Assembly: GCA_947683625.1 (NCBI GenBank)
Contig: CANTUR010000145.1
Coordinates: 5,101,501-5,165,500 of the forward strand
Origin: Mallotus nudiflorus
Lineage: Eukaryota; Streptophyta; Magnoliopsida; Malpighiales; Euphorbiaceae
Direction of reading: 5' to 3'
DNA: 64,000 bases
Made by a program: the position numbers and the translations under genes
Notes under the pieces: model-generated
Told to the model about the DNA's origin: nothing
What the model saw: the letters and a program-made list of their open reading frames with translations, nothing else
Databases searched by the model: none
Part shown: positions 1 to 16,173 of the stretch, one piece after another
How positions within the stretch are numbered: position 1 is the first letter of the stretch
Layout: each line of letters begins with the position of its first letter

Positions 1-3000
1 TTCGGACTTGCATGAACTCATACATATTTTTAAAATACTAAATAAAGCCTATGTGTGTGTGTATTTATTAATTAGGGTTTAATATATATTACCCTAATAT
101 TTTATTATTTGTTTATTTATTTATTGTTATTTAATTATTTTATGTATTATTAAATTATTAAAATTATTTTATTATTATTTTATTTTTTTCTTTTTTCTTT
201 TTCTTTTTTTTTTTCTTTTTTTCTTTTTCTTTTCTTTTTCTTTTCTTTTTCTTTCCTTTCTTTCTTCTTTTTCTTCTTCTTCTTCTTCTTCTTCTTCTTC
301 TTCCCGTGCGCCCGACTCCCTTCCCTCCCGCTGCAACTCCGGTCACCTACCGTCGGTGTGCCTCCCGGCTTGCCACCGCCGTTCCCAGTCGTCCCCCGCT
401 GCCAGCAGCTCCCTTCCCCGGCGCCGGCAGCCCCTGTTTTCCATTTTTGGCTGAAATCTTCCCTTTGCCGTTTCTCCCATTTTCGGCCACCATTTTTTAC
501 ACCGCCGGTCTCTTTATTCTCCTTGAGCCCCGGTGAGTGTGATTCTAGCTTTGGTTTGAGCTAAAATGGTTTAGATTTGCTTAGGTTTCAATTTTTTTAT
601 TTCGGTCACATTAGGGTTTTTGATTTTTTTTTGAGCTTCGAATTGATTGATTCATGGAAACTCCCTTCATAAATATTGTTCCTAGTAGCTTAATCTACAT
701 GTATGAATTTTTGTAGAATTTTTGGAGATTGTTTGGATTTTTGGGTATTTTTTAATATTTTAATATTATTTTGTAATTTTCGGAAATTAATTATTTAAAT
801 TATGAAATTGGAGTTTATGGTTAAATTAAGTGTTGAAATGAATTATAGGAATTTATTTGGAATTTTTATGAATTTCTAAGTATTTATTTTGAATTATTGA
901 AGTTTATGTGATTTTGAGAAATTAGGGTTAATTATGTTTTTAATTGAATTTAATTGGTTAATTGAGTTTAATTATTAGTATTATTGATAAATATGTTGAG
1001 AAAATTAATTTTGGATAATTGTATAATTTTTGGTGAATTTTTGAAGTAATTTAAGTATATTTATATATATAGGGGTATTTTGGTAATTTTATCCTAAATT
1101 GTCCAAAAATGTAATTTAATTGGTTTTAATAGTTATTTAAGGTATAAAAATGATTTCTACAAATTATTTGGTATTTTTAACTAATAAAAACTATTTTTGG
1201 TGAATTATTTTCAATTATATATATAATATACAATTTTACTAATAAAATGAGTTTTTATCGATTTTTATAGTGTTTTAAGGTTAATTATATAATTTCTACT
1301 TATAAAATGAATTTCTATGTTGTAAGGATATTTTTGGTATATCTGGAATTATTCTGTGTTTGTGGACCCCGGTCGGTAGATTGTAGTTTGGAGTCCGACC
1401 GTGGGATTTTGATTGTGCTTTGTGTAGTTTTTCGAAGTGTATTTCTTTGCAGGGTCAGCTCTACTCTTTTGAGTAGAGAGATGTCCGTTTTACAGGGGAG
1501 GTTCTGCTGAATTTTTGGTAGAATTCTCGTAAAATGTGATATCCAGTCGAACCCTAATTCTGTTTCCGTATTTAATACTCTAGATCAAATTCTAGGATTT
1601 CTGTTAGGGTTTATTCTAATGTCGATTATTTATTGCTTGTTTAGTTGCGCCGAGACCGAGGGCTACTGGACTAGGCCCGTCGGACCCGTCTTGTGGAGCG
1701 CATTAGGTGAGTTACTATACTATATATATATGCTTAGGATGCAAGATTTAGAAATGCAAGTTTTATGTTGATTAAATATGCATAAATAATTTGATTATTT
1801 CTTAAGTTTATATTAAGTATATTTTTGGTATATAATAAATTGTATACATGTTTTTGTTAATAAAAATATATTTAAAATGTGTTTAAATATATTTTTAGTT
1901 TAATTCATGATTTGACTGGATTTATTTGACGTATATATACTCGAAATATACCTGGTTTACTTTTGGTATATTTATGGTATATATATGGGTTATATTGTTA
2001 TTTCATTTACATTCATGCATCATTTATTTTTGTGAATGAATGTTTTACATTATTAATGATGAAGGATATCAATAGAACGTGCTACCTAGTGGGCAGCACT
2101 AGGACCGAGTACGTACCGGTACGCCTATAGCTTTAGGCTATATTACTAACTATTTGTGGATATTGATTTGATATGATTATTGATATGTGTGAGATATGGT
2201 TTGGAGGTATGATTGCTGGAGCTCGGTTGACCAAGTGTCTCGGGGCCAATCACACTGGCAGTCAGACTGCTGGAGCTCGGTTGACTTAGTGTCTCGGGGC
2301 CAGTCTACTGTCTAAATGGATTAAGTGGATATATTTTGGAATAAGCGAGCCTGTGTGGCTAGAGTGTTGTCTAACACTATTTCCGAGGTTGCGATATTCT
2401 AGTGTTCTATGTGATCCTTCATAAACTGGGATTTTCAATAAAATATATAAAAATGATTTTTCTGCATCTGTGTGAATTTACCTATATATATATACATATT
2501 AGATATGTATTATTGACTGTATGCATCGTCATTTAGTGTGTATGTATATATATTATAGTAATTCACTCAGTGAGGTCTGACTCCCCTCCGTTGACTATTT
2601 TTCAGGAGAGGCAACTTCTTCAGACCTCAGTAGCAGGTCGACACGCCGGATTTCTTCCGCCTCGGCTTCTTTGTGTAAATCATTTACTTGAGTCTTATTT
2701 TTATAATCTAGATACTGCAGTAGTTGTGAATTAAAGTGTGGGATTTCATGTATTTTATTTAAAGAGATGTATTATATTGAAACTGGATTTGTATTAAAAA
2801 TATTTTATATATATGCGATGAGATGAGACTTGATTTAAATCCAGTTAATGGAAATGTTATTATTATATTTACGATTTTTATTTTCGCTGCAAATTTGATA
2901 TTGTTACTATTACTATTGCATGATTTATTTTATTTTTAGGCTTGCTACGGGTTCCGGATTCGAAAGAATTCCCATTCCCTAGCGCCGGTCATGGCCCCTG

Positions 3001-3015
3001 TTTTGGGTCGTGACA
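1..3015 (+). mobile_element. Tekay-type long LTR (element E), left end cut by window
   Basis: This is most of a 3.2 kb LTR of the family that also makes A1 and both solo LTRs. Base 1 matches about position 224 of the A1 LTR, so roughly 0.2 kb lies outside the window. The right end is the family terminus GGGTCGTGACA at 3005-3015. The next bases (GTTGT...) are not a primer-binding site, so this is either the 3' LTR of an element lying to the left or a solo LTR. The test would be a GTTGT duplication outside the window. Family landmarks inside it are a pyrimidine tract (181-303), a GC-rich island ending at a GTGAGT (533-538), a TTTCTTTGCAG (ending 1452), a second GTGAGT (1707-1712) and a TTTTTCAG (ending 2605). 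It encodes no convincing protein. Confidence 0.85.
181..303 (+). repeat. Pyrimidine (T/CTT) tract inside LTR E
   Basis: A low-complexity run of T with interspersed C ends in about nine CTT units, directly before the GC-rich LTR island. The same tract sits at the same LTR position in A1 (near 28881-28969 and 37150-37230) and, as purines on the plus strand, in the solo LTR at 59950-60015. Plant promoters often carry such Y-patches near transcription starts; that role here is inference. The Lys-rich reading frame on the opposite strand is an artefact of the tract. Confidence 0.75.
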
Positions 3016-3769
3016 GTTGTTGAATCCAAACTCCTTAAATTGTTGTGCTCTTCATTCTTCTTTCTCAACATTTATTCAATTCTTGTTTAATTCTTTATTT
3101 TTTTTATTTTACTAAAACCCTCATTAGCCTTATTCACCCTCCCCCCCCCTCGGGCCAAAGGTATTTTCATGCATACTAGTGAGAATCACACAAACTCTAT
3201 ATCATTTGTTGTCTTTTTTTTAGTTATTTTCTTGTTGGAATGTGTTTATTGGGTTTGTTTTTTCTAGAGGTTCTATTCCCTGTATCAGTTCAATCACTAA
3301 ATCTTACTATTATCAGCAAATGCAGCAAGGATAATAACATCATAAAATGACATTTAAGTACTAATCTTATTTAATTTTTTTGGTTTCTCCACTAGGTTTT
3401 TATGTTTATTAATGGGAAATGTGTTTTTCTATTATTCTCTTTTTGCATTTAATTCAATTGTGTGTTGCATTTTATAGCCAATTTCTATATTTGTCTTGTT
3501 AATTAGCATTTGATGCTGATATTTTTTTATGTAGTTATTTTGTATGAAATAATATGAAAATTAACACATACATGTTATGCTTGTAGGTTGAAGGATAAAA
3601 ATTTGAGGGAAGGACGTTTAAATTATTATTATATTATATTTCTTAGAAAATGTTGTTGTAATGATATTTTAAATTTGGATGTAAATTTAAAATTATTATT
3701 TCGAATTTGAACTTTATAATTTTAGATTATTTCTATTTAATTTACTCTTTATAAATTTTTATATTTTAA

Positions 3770-4087
3770 ATGTTAAACGTGTTGAAACGGGTTGCTATCA
3801 TGTTTATAATTTGTGTACACATTTAGTTCTATATAAGTTAAACGGGTTAAACGTGTTAAAACATATATGTGTTAAACATGTCCGAACACATTTAGACATG
3901 TATAGGTTAAACGGAGTTACACGGGTCGTGTCATGTAACCTATTAGTTAAATGTATCCATATTTGGGTTTATAAGTTTCACACGATTAGTTAAACGGGTC
4001 GTATTCGGGTTGACCATATCTATGCTATTATCGTGTCTCGATATAATCCATTTTATGACCTGTTAACACGAATTGTCATCCCTAAAC
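3770..4087. mobile_element. Possible hAT-like non-autonomous remnant with GTTAAACGGGT subrepeats
   Basis: The stretch repeats variants of GTTAAACGGGTT, GTTAAACGTGTT and GTTAAACATGT several times, then ends with AACACGAATTGTCATCCCTA. hAT-superfamily transposons in plants often end in sequences like TTGCCACCCCTA, so the right edge could be a decayed hAT terminus. I could not find the matching left terminus or an 8-bp target duplication. The call rests on composition and one end only. Confidence 0.25.
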
Positions 4088-4362
4088 TGGGGGCATTGTT
4101 CAAGATTTCATATTCTTGTCCCTCCCCTCATTAGAACTTACATATAAATATGATATCTACAATTTGTATTAATTTGTAGTACTTTGTAATAGTATTAATT
4201 TGTATGTCTACAATTTGTAAATATATATAATATCTATTTATTTAGATATAATAATTATAATATATACAATTTGTAATTCATAAAGGTTTTTGGTAAATTG
4301 TTGTAATTTCTACAAGTTGAAATATGATCTAATGACAAAACAAAACAAAAAAAATCATTGCT

Positions 4363-4596
4363 TCAAAATAAGCCATAGCGATTTTGAAGCTTAACAACAT
4401 ATACACAAGGTCCCCATAATTTGACCTCCAAGTCTATCAATTTATGTTTACAATTGCTAGAAACATAGAACAAAACCTTTTGTGACATCTTTAACACAAT
4501 TACTAAATCTTTGTTGTTAAGACCATTTTGAGGGAAGAAAAATGAACAGATCACATACATTGTAGGAATTTGTGTTTTCAAAATTACAAGCATCAA
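4363..4596 (-). pseudogene. Short minus-strand frame, possible peroxidase fragment
   Basis: A 77-codon open frame contains GLNNKDLVIVL preceded by IPT and a Phe-rich stretch. Class III plant peroxidases have a similar block (xPxPxxN...GLNxKDLVxLSG). The downstream HTIG histidine motif is absent and the rest does not resemble a peroxidase, so this is at most a scrap of one exon and may be chance. No promoter, neighbouring exon or poly(A) site supports expression. Confidence 0.15.
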
Positions 4597-5525
4597 AGAT
4601 ACATATAAACAAATCTAAATGAGCCAAAAAAAAAAGACTGAAATGTAGATTAAAACAATAAAAAGATGGAGAGAAGGGAGAGTTAATACTTAATTAAAGA
4701 AAGAAAGGGATGAGAAAGAGAGTTAAGAATTTTTTTTTTCACCTATCTCCCACATTGAAAATAAAAACTTTGCAAGATTATCCTTAATATAATATAAATC
4801 TCAATCACTGTTTACATGAAAAAATTATATATAATTATTTTTGGAAAATAAGAAATTATTTTTGTTGTAAGACATTTTTACAATTAAGGGAACATAACTT
4901 AATCTCGACATTTAAAGCTATGTACTTTTATTTTTCTTCGTCTTTATGATACTACTAATTATTCGGTTTCGCATCTCAATTTTCCATAAATTTCATTATA
5001 TCTCTAAATTTTTAATCTGAACTTCACTCATAATTTTTCTTTTTTAATTTTAAACCTATTTTATTCTTACAATTATTTTTCACTGTACCTATAAACTTTT
5101 AATCTGTATCTATTTTACTCATACAATCAACAAATTAATTAAGATTAAAAAATATGAAAATAAAAATTATAATGTATAATAAGTTAAATTGGTAGTTCCC
5201 AAGTACTAGTGAATATATCTATCTTTTGGAAAAAAAAATTACTAAGTGATCAATAAATGGATAAAATTTAAGGGCAACTAGTCGTCTATCGGCACGTTGC
5301 ACATGCTATTTATTAATACATTATTTATTTATATTTAATATATTTTATTGGTGAAAATTTTAAATTATAAGATATATATAAATAATAAAATTTACATATA
5401 GAGTTTATATAGATTGAAAAATAGTATAATAAAATTTTTAGCATAAATAAATAGTATAAAGGTTTTGCTTTAAGGTTTAATAATATTACATTTAAAGTTT
5501 TAGGGGAGTTATACTTGGTTGATCA

Positions 5526-5972
5526 TTTTTTTTTTTAACAACCATCTAATTCATTAAAAGAAGGAAAAAATTACATCCAGCAAGGATTTTCCCACATCAT
5601 AGGGAAGAAGTAAACATTTTGGCTATCAACAGTATCCATTATAGACTGACATTGTAGTTGTTTTCGAGTAACAGTTAAGCCTGGCACATCATTTGCTATT
5701 GCTTGAGAATTAAGCTGTGCCAAAAGACTGCACCAGCAAACACAACAGAAGTCACTAGTAGACACAATAGATGACAACTAGGTGAGATGCACCACTGGTG
5801 ATGAGGGAGCAGAACTGAGAGAAAATTTTCCAACATAACTTGAAAGAGCAATAATAGATGGATTTGGCTTCTTGACCAAAAGTATATGGAATACAACCTT
5901 CTTTGAGGGTTCTGATGCCATTAAAAGCACATCTTCCACCATTTTAGGCTTGGAAACGAGAGTATTCTTCAA
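5526..5972 (-). mobile_element. LINE-like or retroposed 3' fragment (minus strand)
   Basis: On the minus strand a coding-like stretch (frames at 5778-5972 and 5571-5777, with a shift and a stop between them) ends at a stop near 5571. About 35 bases later it runs into a tail of A, seen as T at 5526-5536. A stop close to a poly(A) tail preceded by a TTTTAATGAATTAG-like end is typical of plant L1-type LINEs and of processed pseudogenes. I do not recognise the protein. No target duplication was confirmed. Confidence 0.3.
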
Positions 5973-6167
5973 CTTAAAGTCTTGTTCTTATGAGATTGAC
6001 ATAAAGTTCCATTCATAATGCGAATCGAGAGCCCTAATAGTGATGAATGACTAGATCTTAGTGTTGATAGGAGAACTTGAGTCATTTTCAACCTGGAGTC
6101 GGTGATGGTAAGGATGGCAATGTTCATCAACAACATTTAACACAACAAAAGAAAGCAGCAAGAGTTG
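5973..6167. other. Flank of element B, nothing recognised
   Basis: Unremarkable sequence up to the first base of element B. The bases just left of B (AGTTG at 6163-6167) should be its target duplication. The partner copy lies beyond the inserts to the right and is not in the window. Confidence 0.4.
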
Positions 6168-9100
6168 TGTGATAACCTAAACTAAGGAGTTATGATCGGT
6201 GTTAGGGAATAGGAATTCTTTCAAATCTAGAACCCGTAGCAAGCCTTAAAAATAAAAACACGCATAAATATAATATAAAAATATCAAAGACTTAAAAACT
6301 TAAAATAATATTAAAGGAATTCTCGTATCATATATTAAAATATAACAATACAATATCTTTTAAATACAAAACTCTGTTATAAAATAACACTAAACGCTAC
6401 AACACTCAAGTACTACTACTGTAGCTTCTAGAATATGAATAAAAGTTTAGATATAAAAAATTACATAATCTAGCTCGGGCTGAAAAAGACCGGCAAAAGG
6501 GGTCTACTACTAAGGTCTGACAAAGTAGAATGTTTTGAAAAAAAAATATTGAGGGGGAGTCAAACCTCAGTGAGTGAATTATTATAATATATATACATGC
6601 AACCTAAAGTCATATACAATCAAGCATCGGTATAATAATATATAGACATATGCATATCATACAGATGCTAAAATCCACTTTTATATAATAATATATGTAA
6701 AAAAAATTATTTTGGGTGAATGATTAAAGTAGAACCCTAAAATATTCCGCAACCTTAATCACTAAACCTCACTAGCCAACATGCTCACTTAATTCCAAAA
6801 TATTTCTCTTTTCCATTTTTGGCCAGTATACTAGCCCTGAGAAACTAAGTCAACTGAGCTCCCACAATCTCATTGTCTACATGATTGACCCCGAGACACT
6901 AGGTCAACCAACCTCCCAAAATCACACCACTCACTCATAGCAAACCTCGATAATTAATTAATCAAGTCTCACATCAAAAAATTTCATAATATCAACTCTA
7001 AAGTCTTACGCATTGGTACATGCACAGTCATAGTGTAGCCCACTATATAGCACATTCTACTGCTATCCTTCAAATATTTCTTTCGAACTCAAATAATTAA
7101 AATTCAATATGAAAGGAATGTAACAACATATATCCTCAAAATAAATATTCTCAATATTTATATGGAAAATCATAAATATTAATATTAACATTAATAAATA
7201 TAATTTAATGAAAAGAGCATAATTAAATCCATATTTATTAACATATATGAATGCTTATAATATTAATCTACATGCAATGTATATAGATATGATAATAACT
7301 CACTGTAATAATGCACTCCGTTGTTTCAGTTCGGCTAGCTCGGCCCGGTCGGCCTAGCTCACAGTACAACTAAAGAAAAATAATATATTATTATTATAAT
7401 AAAATTCCTAATTTAATAATCCTAGAATTTCTAAGAATGACTTGATCTAAATACGACTCAACCAAAATTTTAAAAATATACTCAGACCGGTTGTCATGTT
7501 TCACGAGAAATCCACTGAAAATTTGGTAGAGTTTTCCTTGTAAAACAGACATCTATCTACTAGAAGTAAAGCCGATCCTATACAAAAAATACACTTCTAT
7601 AACACATAAGTTCAACTGCTCGGGTTGGGCCCTCGAACAACTCATAATGCCCAACCGAGCCTCAACAATCCACAAATGTATATAAAAAAAATTATGATTA
7701 TAATTTCAAATAATTCACCAAAAAATCATAAAATCTATATAAAAATATAATAACTTCTCAAATCACCAAAATGTCTCATAAAAATATTAAAAACCTATAT
7801 TTTCCAACTAAATAATAAAATTCTAGTTTTTACATAATATTTGCTAATAAGATTTATAAATGGATTAAAATTCCCATTTTACAATTAAATTAGCATAGAT
7901 TGCAAATACTTATTAAAATCACTATTTAACATCATAAAAATAATAAAATACCCATTTAAAGTCAAAAATAATAAATAAATTTATTATTCACATATCATTC
8001 CAAAATTATCACAAATTAACTAATAAATGGGAAATAATATTAAAAATTACTTTTCATACTTTTATTAATCCATAAATAGTTTAAAACAAAATAATTAACA
8101 ACAATTTTAATTAAAATCAAATAATTTACTAACTTCCAAAAATACATATGTAGACATAAACTATCAAAATTCAATCAAATACCACAATAAATAAACTAAT
8201 AATAAATATCATTAATTCATCCAAAATTATAAAAATCTCATTTAAATAATAAGTCCCAAATATTTCAACCAAAATTATAAAAATCTCATTTAATATCAAA
8301 ATCAACTTCTTTATATAATAAAAGCATAAAAAATATTTATTTTCCAAATTAAATAATAAAATTTCAAATATAAGTAAATAATATTAATTATACCCATTCT
8401 TTTAAATATTCTAAATTAAATAGCATTTAATTACCAATAATAAATTAAATTACCTAATTTAAACAATTAAAACTCATTTAAGTTCAAAATTAATAATTAT
8501 AATTATTATTTGGATATAATTCCAGAAATTAATATTAATTAGCTAAAAATAGTAATTAATTTAAAAAATATTTTAATGCCAATTATCACTCAAAAAATAT
8601 CCAAAACCTATTAATTCTCAATAATATCAATTAAAACATAAAAATTACTTATTTATATTAATTTCTCCAAAATTCTATTTTTTTTTTGGCACAAACATTG
8701 AAAAATTTGTAATAAAAATTTGGTACGTAATTTAAATAAACTTCCTTCACAAAACTTGCTCTAAATAATATATAGAATTTAATACAAATAAGAAAATTTT
8801 CAGACCCAGGAAAATATGTGTTTTATTATTAAAAAAATTTCAGAAAAATAAATAATTTCAAAAAAATAAATAAAAATAATATTTGGGTAGATCTTAACTC
8901 AAAAATCAATTTATCTAACTACCACATCTTCAAATAAAATTAAATTCAATAAGAAAAATCAAATTAAACATATTGACATAAATATAAAATCGAGTTTTCG
9001 AAGTCCTTACTGGTTGATTCACTCAAAACTAATTACTGATTATCGAAACTCGTAGCGTGAGCTTCGAAACGAGCCCAAGCTCGATCGATTTTCTCATCGA

Positions 9101-9675
9101 CGATCGGATTGCACTATTCACACAATGCAGTGTGCACTGTCACTGCTACCTACTGTTGGTGCCTGCCCGGTGCTGAGGTGGTGGCATGGTGGTGGTTCAT
9201 ACAGTGGCTAGCAGACCGGAAAGAAGAAGAAGAAAAAAAAAAGAAAGAAAAAAATAAAGAGGAAGAAGAAGGCCTGAAAAAAATAATGTTTCTATCTTTA
9301 TATATATATATATATAGGAAAAAGACAAAATATCACACATATATAAAATATAATAACAATGATAATAATATTTTTGAATTAAGTAATCACTTTCAAATTA
9401 AATCCACCACTATATATTAAAATATTTTGAATAAAAAAAATTAATACTATTCACAAATAATAACAATAATAATATTATAAAATAATACATAACAATACAT
9501 TGAACTTTTAAATCTCTATTTAATATTTATTCCATAATAAAATAAAATAAACACCAACACTAAAATTTAATTAAATTACACAAAATAATCATAATATATA
9601 AAAATTTAAAATATTTATTAAAACTGCATATCCTAAAATTAATTTAATAACTTATAAAAATATCGGGTCATAACA
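6168..9675 (-). repeat. Element B 3' LTR
   Basis: The LTR begins (plus strand) TGTGATAACC and ends GGGTCATAACA, followed at once by a pyrimidine-rich complement of a polypurine tract. It shares short conserved modules with the A and D LTRs in the same order: the CTCAGTGAG palindrome block near 6560, paired GAGACAC/AACT hairpin units at 6826-6930, the block near 7030-7060, the GGCC-rich block near 7330-7360 and the hairpin block near 7500-7580. The AT-rich DNA between modules has diverged beyond simple alignment. At about 3.5 kb it is slightly longer than the A-family LTRs. Confidence 0.85.
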
Positions 9676-9690
9676 ATCTTCCCCTCTTAC
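9676..9690 (-). promoter_or_regulatory. Element B polypurine tract
   Basis: On the minus strand this reads as a purine-rich GTAAGAGGGGAAGAT directly before the 3' LTR. It is the expected plus-strand priming site for reverse transcription and matches the AAGGGGGGAAGA tract of A1 and A2. Confidence 0.75.
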
Positions 9691-9740
9691 AAAAATTCGT
9701 CCTCGAATTTCGAATGAAAAAAATAGAATACAAGAATTCA

Positions 9741-12607
9741 TCAGGGAAAATGATAGGAGTACACTGTTCGCATTTTTACTTCTGTCTCCCACATGTACTC
9801 TTTCAAGTTGTTTTTCCTCTACAACACTTTGACCATCGAGATTCGTTTCAAACGTAGCTGATGAACTTGATAATCAACAATCGCAACTGATTCCTCCTTG
9901 TATATTAGATCTTCATTTACTTTCACACTCTCGGGCTGTAACATGTGTGAAGAGTCCAAAATGTACTTCCTCAGCATCGAGATATGGAACACTGGATGCA
10001 CTTATGAAAAATTCAAAGGCAAATCCAACTGATATGCAACCACGTCAACTCTCTCCATAATCTTGAACGATCCAATATATCTCGGTGCTAATTTTCCCTT
10101 CTTGCCAAAATTCAAAGGTAAACACAGAACCTCTATAAGATACAATGGACACAAGTACTCCGTGTAGGCACATAATATGTTTAACATACAGCTTGGCTAA
10201 CTTGCTATAGGAAAAGTAGCTTTAAATGGCAGGAAGTAAGCTGATTTGGTTAAACTATCCACAATTACCTAGGTGGAATCATATACATCCCTTGAACGAG
10301 GTAACCCTACCATAAACTCCATAGCAACTCTCTCCCATTTCCACTCAGGAATAGGGAGAGGCTGAAGCTTCCCAAAAGGCTTTTGATGTTCATCTTTCAT
10401 CTGCTGACAAGTCAAGCACTTAGCAACAAAATTAGCTACATCCTCCTTCATACCATCCCACTAGTACAGATCCTTAATGTTATAATACATCTTTGTAGCA
10501 CCTAAATGTACGCTATAAGTTGTAAAATGTGCTTCTTCTAGGATCTTCTCTCTTAGATTATCCATATCAAGAATGCATAATCTACCATTGATCCATAAAA
10601 CACCTTCATCATTAAGTGTAAAATCAGTGAATTTTCCTGCTCATACATTCTCCTCAAGTTTAACCAAAACAGGATCTCTACTTTGAGCTACCTTAATCCT
10701 ATCTCTCAACACTGATCTAACTCTAAACTGAGCTAATAATATTCTTGATCTATTAATTTTCATCATCAAACCTTAATCCACTAACTCATGTAACTCTTGG
10801 ATCAAAGGTCTCATCTCCATACTAATGTAAGTAAGACTACCTAAGGATTTTTTACTCAAGACATCTACTACCACATTAGCCTTGCCTGGATGATAAAGAA
10901 TATCATTGTCTTATCCTTCAGGAGTTCCAACCATCTCCTCTATCTTAAGTTCAGATCCCGCTACTAAAAAATGTACTTTAGGCTCTTGTGATCTGTGAAG
11001 ATCTCATAAGTTACTCCATACAAGCAGTTTCTCCAAATCTTGAGAGCAAAGATCACTACTGCCATCTCTAGGTCATTGGTAGGATAATTTTGTTCATGCT
11101 TCTTAAACTGCCTGAAAGGATATGTAACTGCCTTACCATTCTATATTAACATACAACCTGGACCAACTCTGGACTTATCACAGTAAACAATGAACTTATC
11201 TTCTCCATTCGATAAAGTTAGCACTGGAACTAAGGTCAACTTCTCCTTTAATAGCTAAAAACTATTCTTACAAGCATCTCACCACTCAAACTTCACATTC
11301 TTCTGGATTAGGTAGGTCATAGGTGTTACAATTCTTGAGAAATCTTGAACAAATCTCCTATAATTTGTAGCCAAACCCAGAAAACTCTGAATTTCAATGA
11401 CTATCTTCGGTTTGGGCCACCCAAATAATATTTCAATCTTCTGTGGATCAACCTGGATACCATATTTAGTTACCACATGACCAAGAAATGTTACACTCTC
11501 AGTCCAAAAATCACACTTCATGAATCTAGCATAAAGCTAATATTCTCTCAATGTCTGTAGTAATATCCTCAAGTGATATACATATTCTTCCAAACTCTTC
11601 GAATACACCAATATATCGCCAATGAAGACTATCATGAACTAATCCATATAGAGTTTGAATACCTTGTTCATTAGATCCATGAAAGCAGCTGGGGCATTAT
11701 TTAATCCAAATGACATCACTAAAAACTTATAGTGGCCATATCTAGTATAGAATGCCATTTAGGAACATTGGCTTCTCTGATCCATAACTGATGATAGCTT
11801 GATCTCAAATCAATCTTGGAGAAGAATTGTGCACCCTGTAGTTGATTAAACAAATCATCTATCCTCGAAAGAGGATACTTGTTCTTCACTATCACCTTAT
11901 ATAGCTCTCTGTAATCAATGCATAGTCTCAATGTACCATCCTTTTTCTTCACAAATAGGATTGGTGCACCCCAAGGAGAGACACTAGGTCTAATGAAACC
12001 CTTGTCTAACAAATCTTGTAACTGCTTCTTTAATTCCTTTAACTCTGTAGGAGCCATTCTATAAGATGGCATTAAAATAGGAGCTATGCCTGAGACCACA
12101 TTTATACAGAATTTGATCTCTCTGTGAGATGGTAAACTTGGCAACTTATCAGGAAAGACTTTAGGAAACTCACAAGCTACTGGAACATTTATGAGAGACA
12201 TCTTCTCTACTGAAGTATCATTGACTAGTGCCAAGTATCCCTGATAACCTTTCCTCACTTCCTAGCAGTGATTACGGAGATAAGATTTTGAGGTGCAGAA
12301 CTCTTGTCACCCATAAACTTAAACTCTTCTTTATCAGGAATTCTTAAAATCACCTTTTTACTCTGATAATCAACCATTGTATAGTGTTGAGACAACCCAT
12401 CCATTCCAAGGATTACAACAAAATCCATTCTCAAAATCATATCAAGTCAATTACACCCAAAAGTACTGAATTCGCGAATAACTCTCTAAATTTTAGTCCT
12501 CAACTCGGATGCTAATATATTGAATTTAATCTCGTAAGATACAGTTCTACCAGACTTCACTTATACAATATCACGTCTACAGTATGATGTAATAGATTGA
12601 AGAGTTC
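9741..12607 (-). pseudogene. pol: Element B pol: protease C-end, RT, RNase H, integrase, chromodomain
   Basis: Translated right to left the order is: protease C-end with ILGMDGLSQHY (12255-12440); RT with KKKDGTLRLCIDYREL, SKIDLRSSYHQL and later SFLGLATNYRRF (11279-12110); RNase H remnants (10870-11260); integrase zinc-finger remnant with CLTCQQMKDEH and core start MEFMVGLPRSRD (10269-10451); the GPY/F-type module with APRYIGSF (10002-10187); and a chromodomain-like tail ending at TGA 9741-9743. Order and tail identify a Tekay/Del chromovirus. Many stops and shifts make it dead. It stops at the AGTTC where A2 inserted and should continue at 24289, where similarity to gag is weak. Confidence 0.85.
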
Positions 12608-15975
<3,368 letters not shown>

Positions 15976-15979
15976 AAGT

Positions 15980-15991
15980 TAGTATCAGAGA
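15980..15991 (+). promoter_or_regulatory. A2 primer-binding site (tRNA-iMet type, mutated)
   Basis: TAGTATCAGAGA lies four bases after the 5' LTR. The intact A1 site is TGGTATCAGAGC, complementary to the 3' end of plant initiator tRNA-Met. Two substitutions here would weaken priming. Confidence 0.75.
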
Positions 15992-16173
15992 GGAGTTTTG
16001 TGTCAAGGCTTTAGTTGTGTGAGTTGTGGCCCTAGTTTTTAGTGTTATGTTTCTGTTGAACTACTACAATGAATTAGGTTCGAGTATGTCTTGATGAGTA
16101 TTCCTTGATTTAGTTTTCTGCATTATTCCTCCATCATCTATTTTGTCTGAACTCTTTTGTTTGTCTTTTTAGA

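Larger units (their letters stand above)
3016..5525. other. Non-LTR intergenic DNA, no gene supported
   Basis: AT-rich DNA between LTR E and the LINE-like fragment, without the LTR modules seen elsewhere. It begins with a T/C-rich stretch and a run of C near 3143, followed by plain AT-rich sequence. Two weak remnants inside it are listed separately. Reading frames are short and lack recognisable domains. This may be one of the few unique stretches of the window, but it may equally hold old unrecognised transposon debris. Confidence 0.5.

Noticed and set aside
164..346. Lys-rich frame on the minus strand over the CTT tract (similar frames at 9109-9420 and 42614-42808)
   Set aside because: Low-complexity artefacts of purine or pyrimidine tracts.
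2190..2310. Two near-identical 50-base units resembling a CRISPR-like repeat or tRNA pair
   Set aside because: They are the tandem hairpin units of the LTR, present once per LTR. There are no further repeats or spacers, and no tRNA fold with an anticodon was found.
3140..3160. C-rich run as part of a copia primer region
   Set aside because: Similar runs occur before some copia elements, but there is no primer site, LTR terminus or copia protein nearby.
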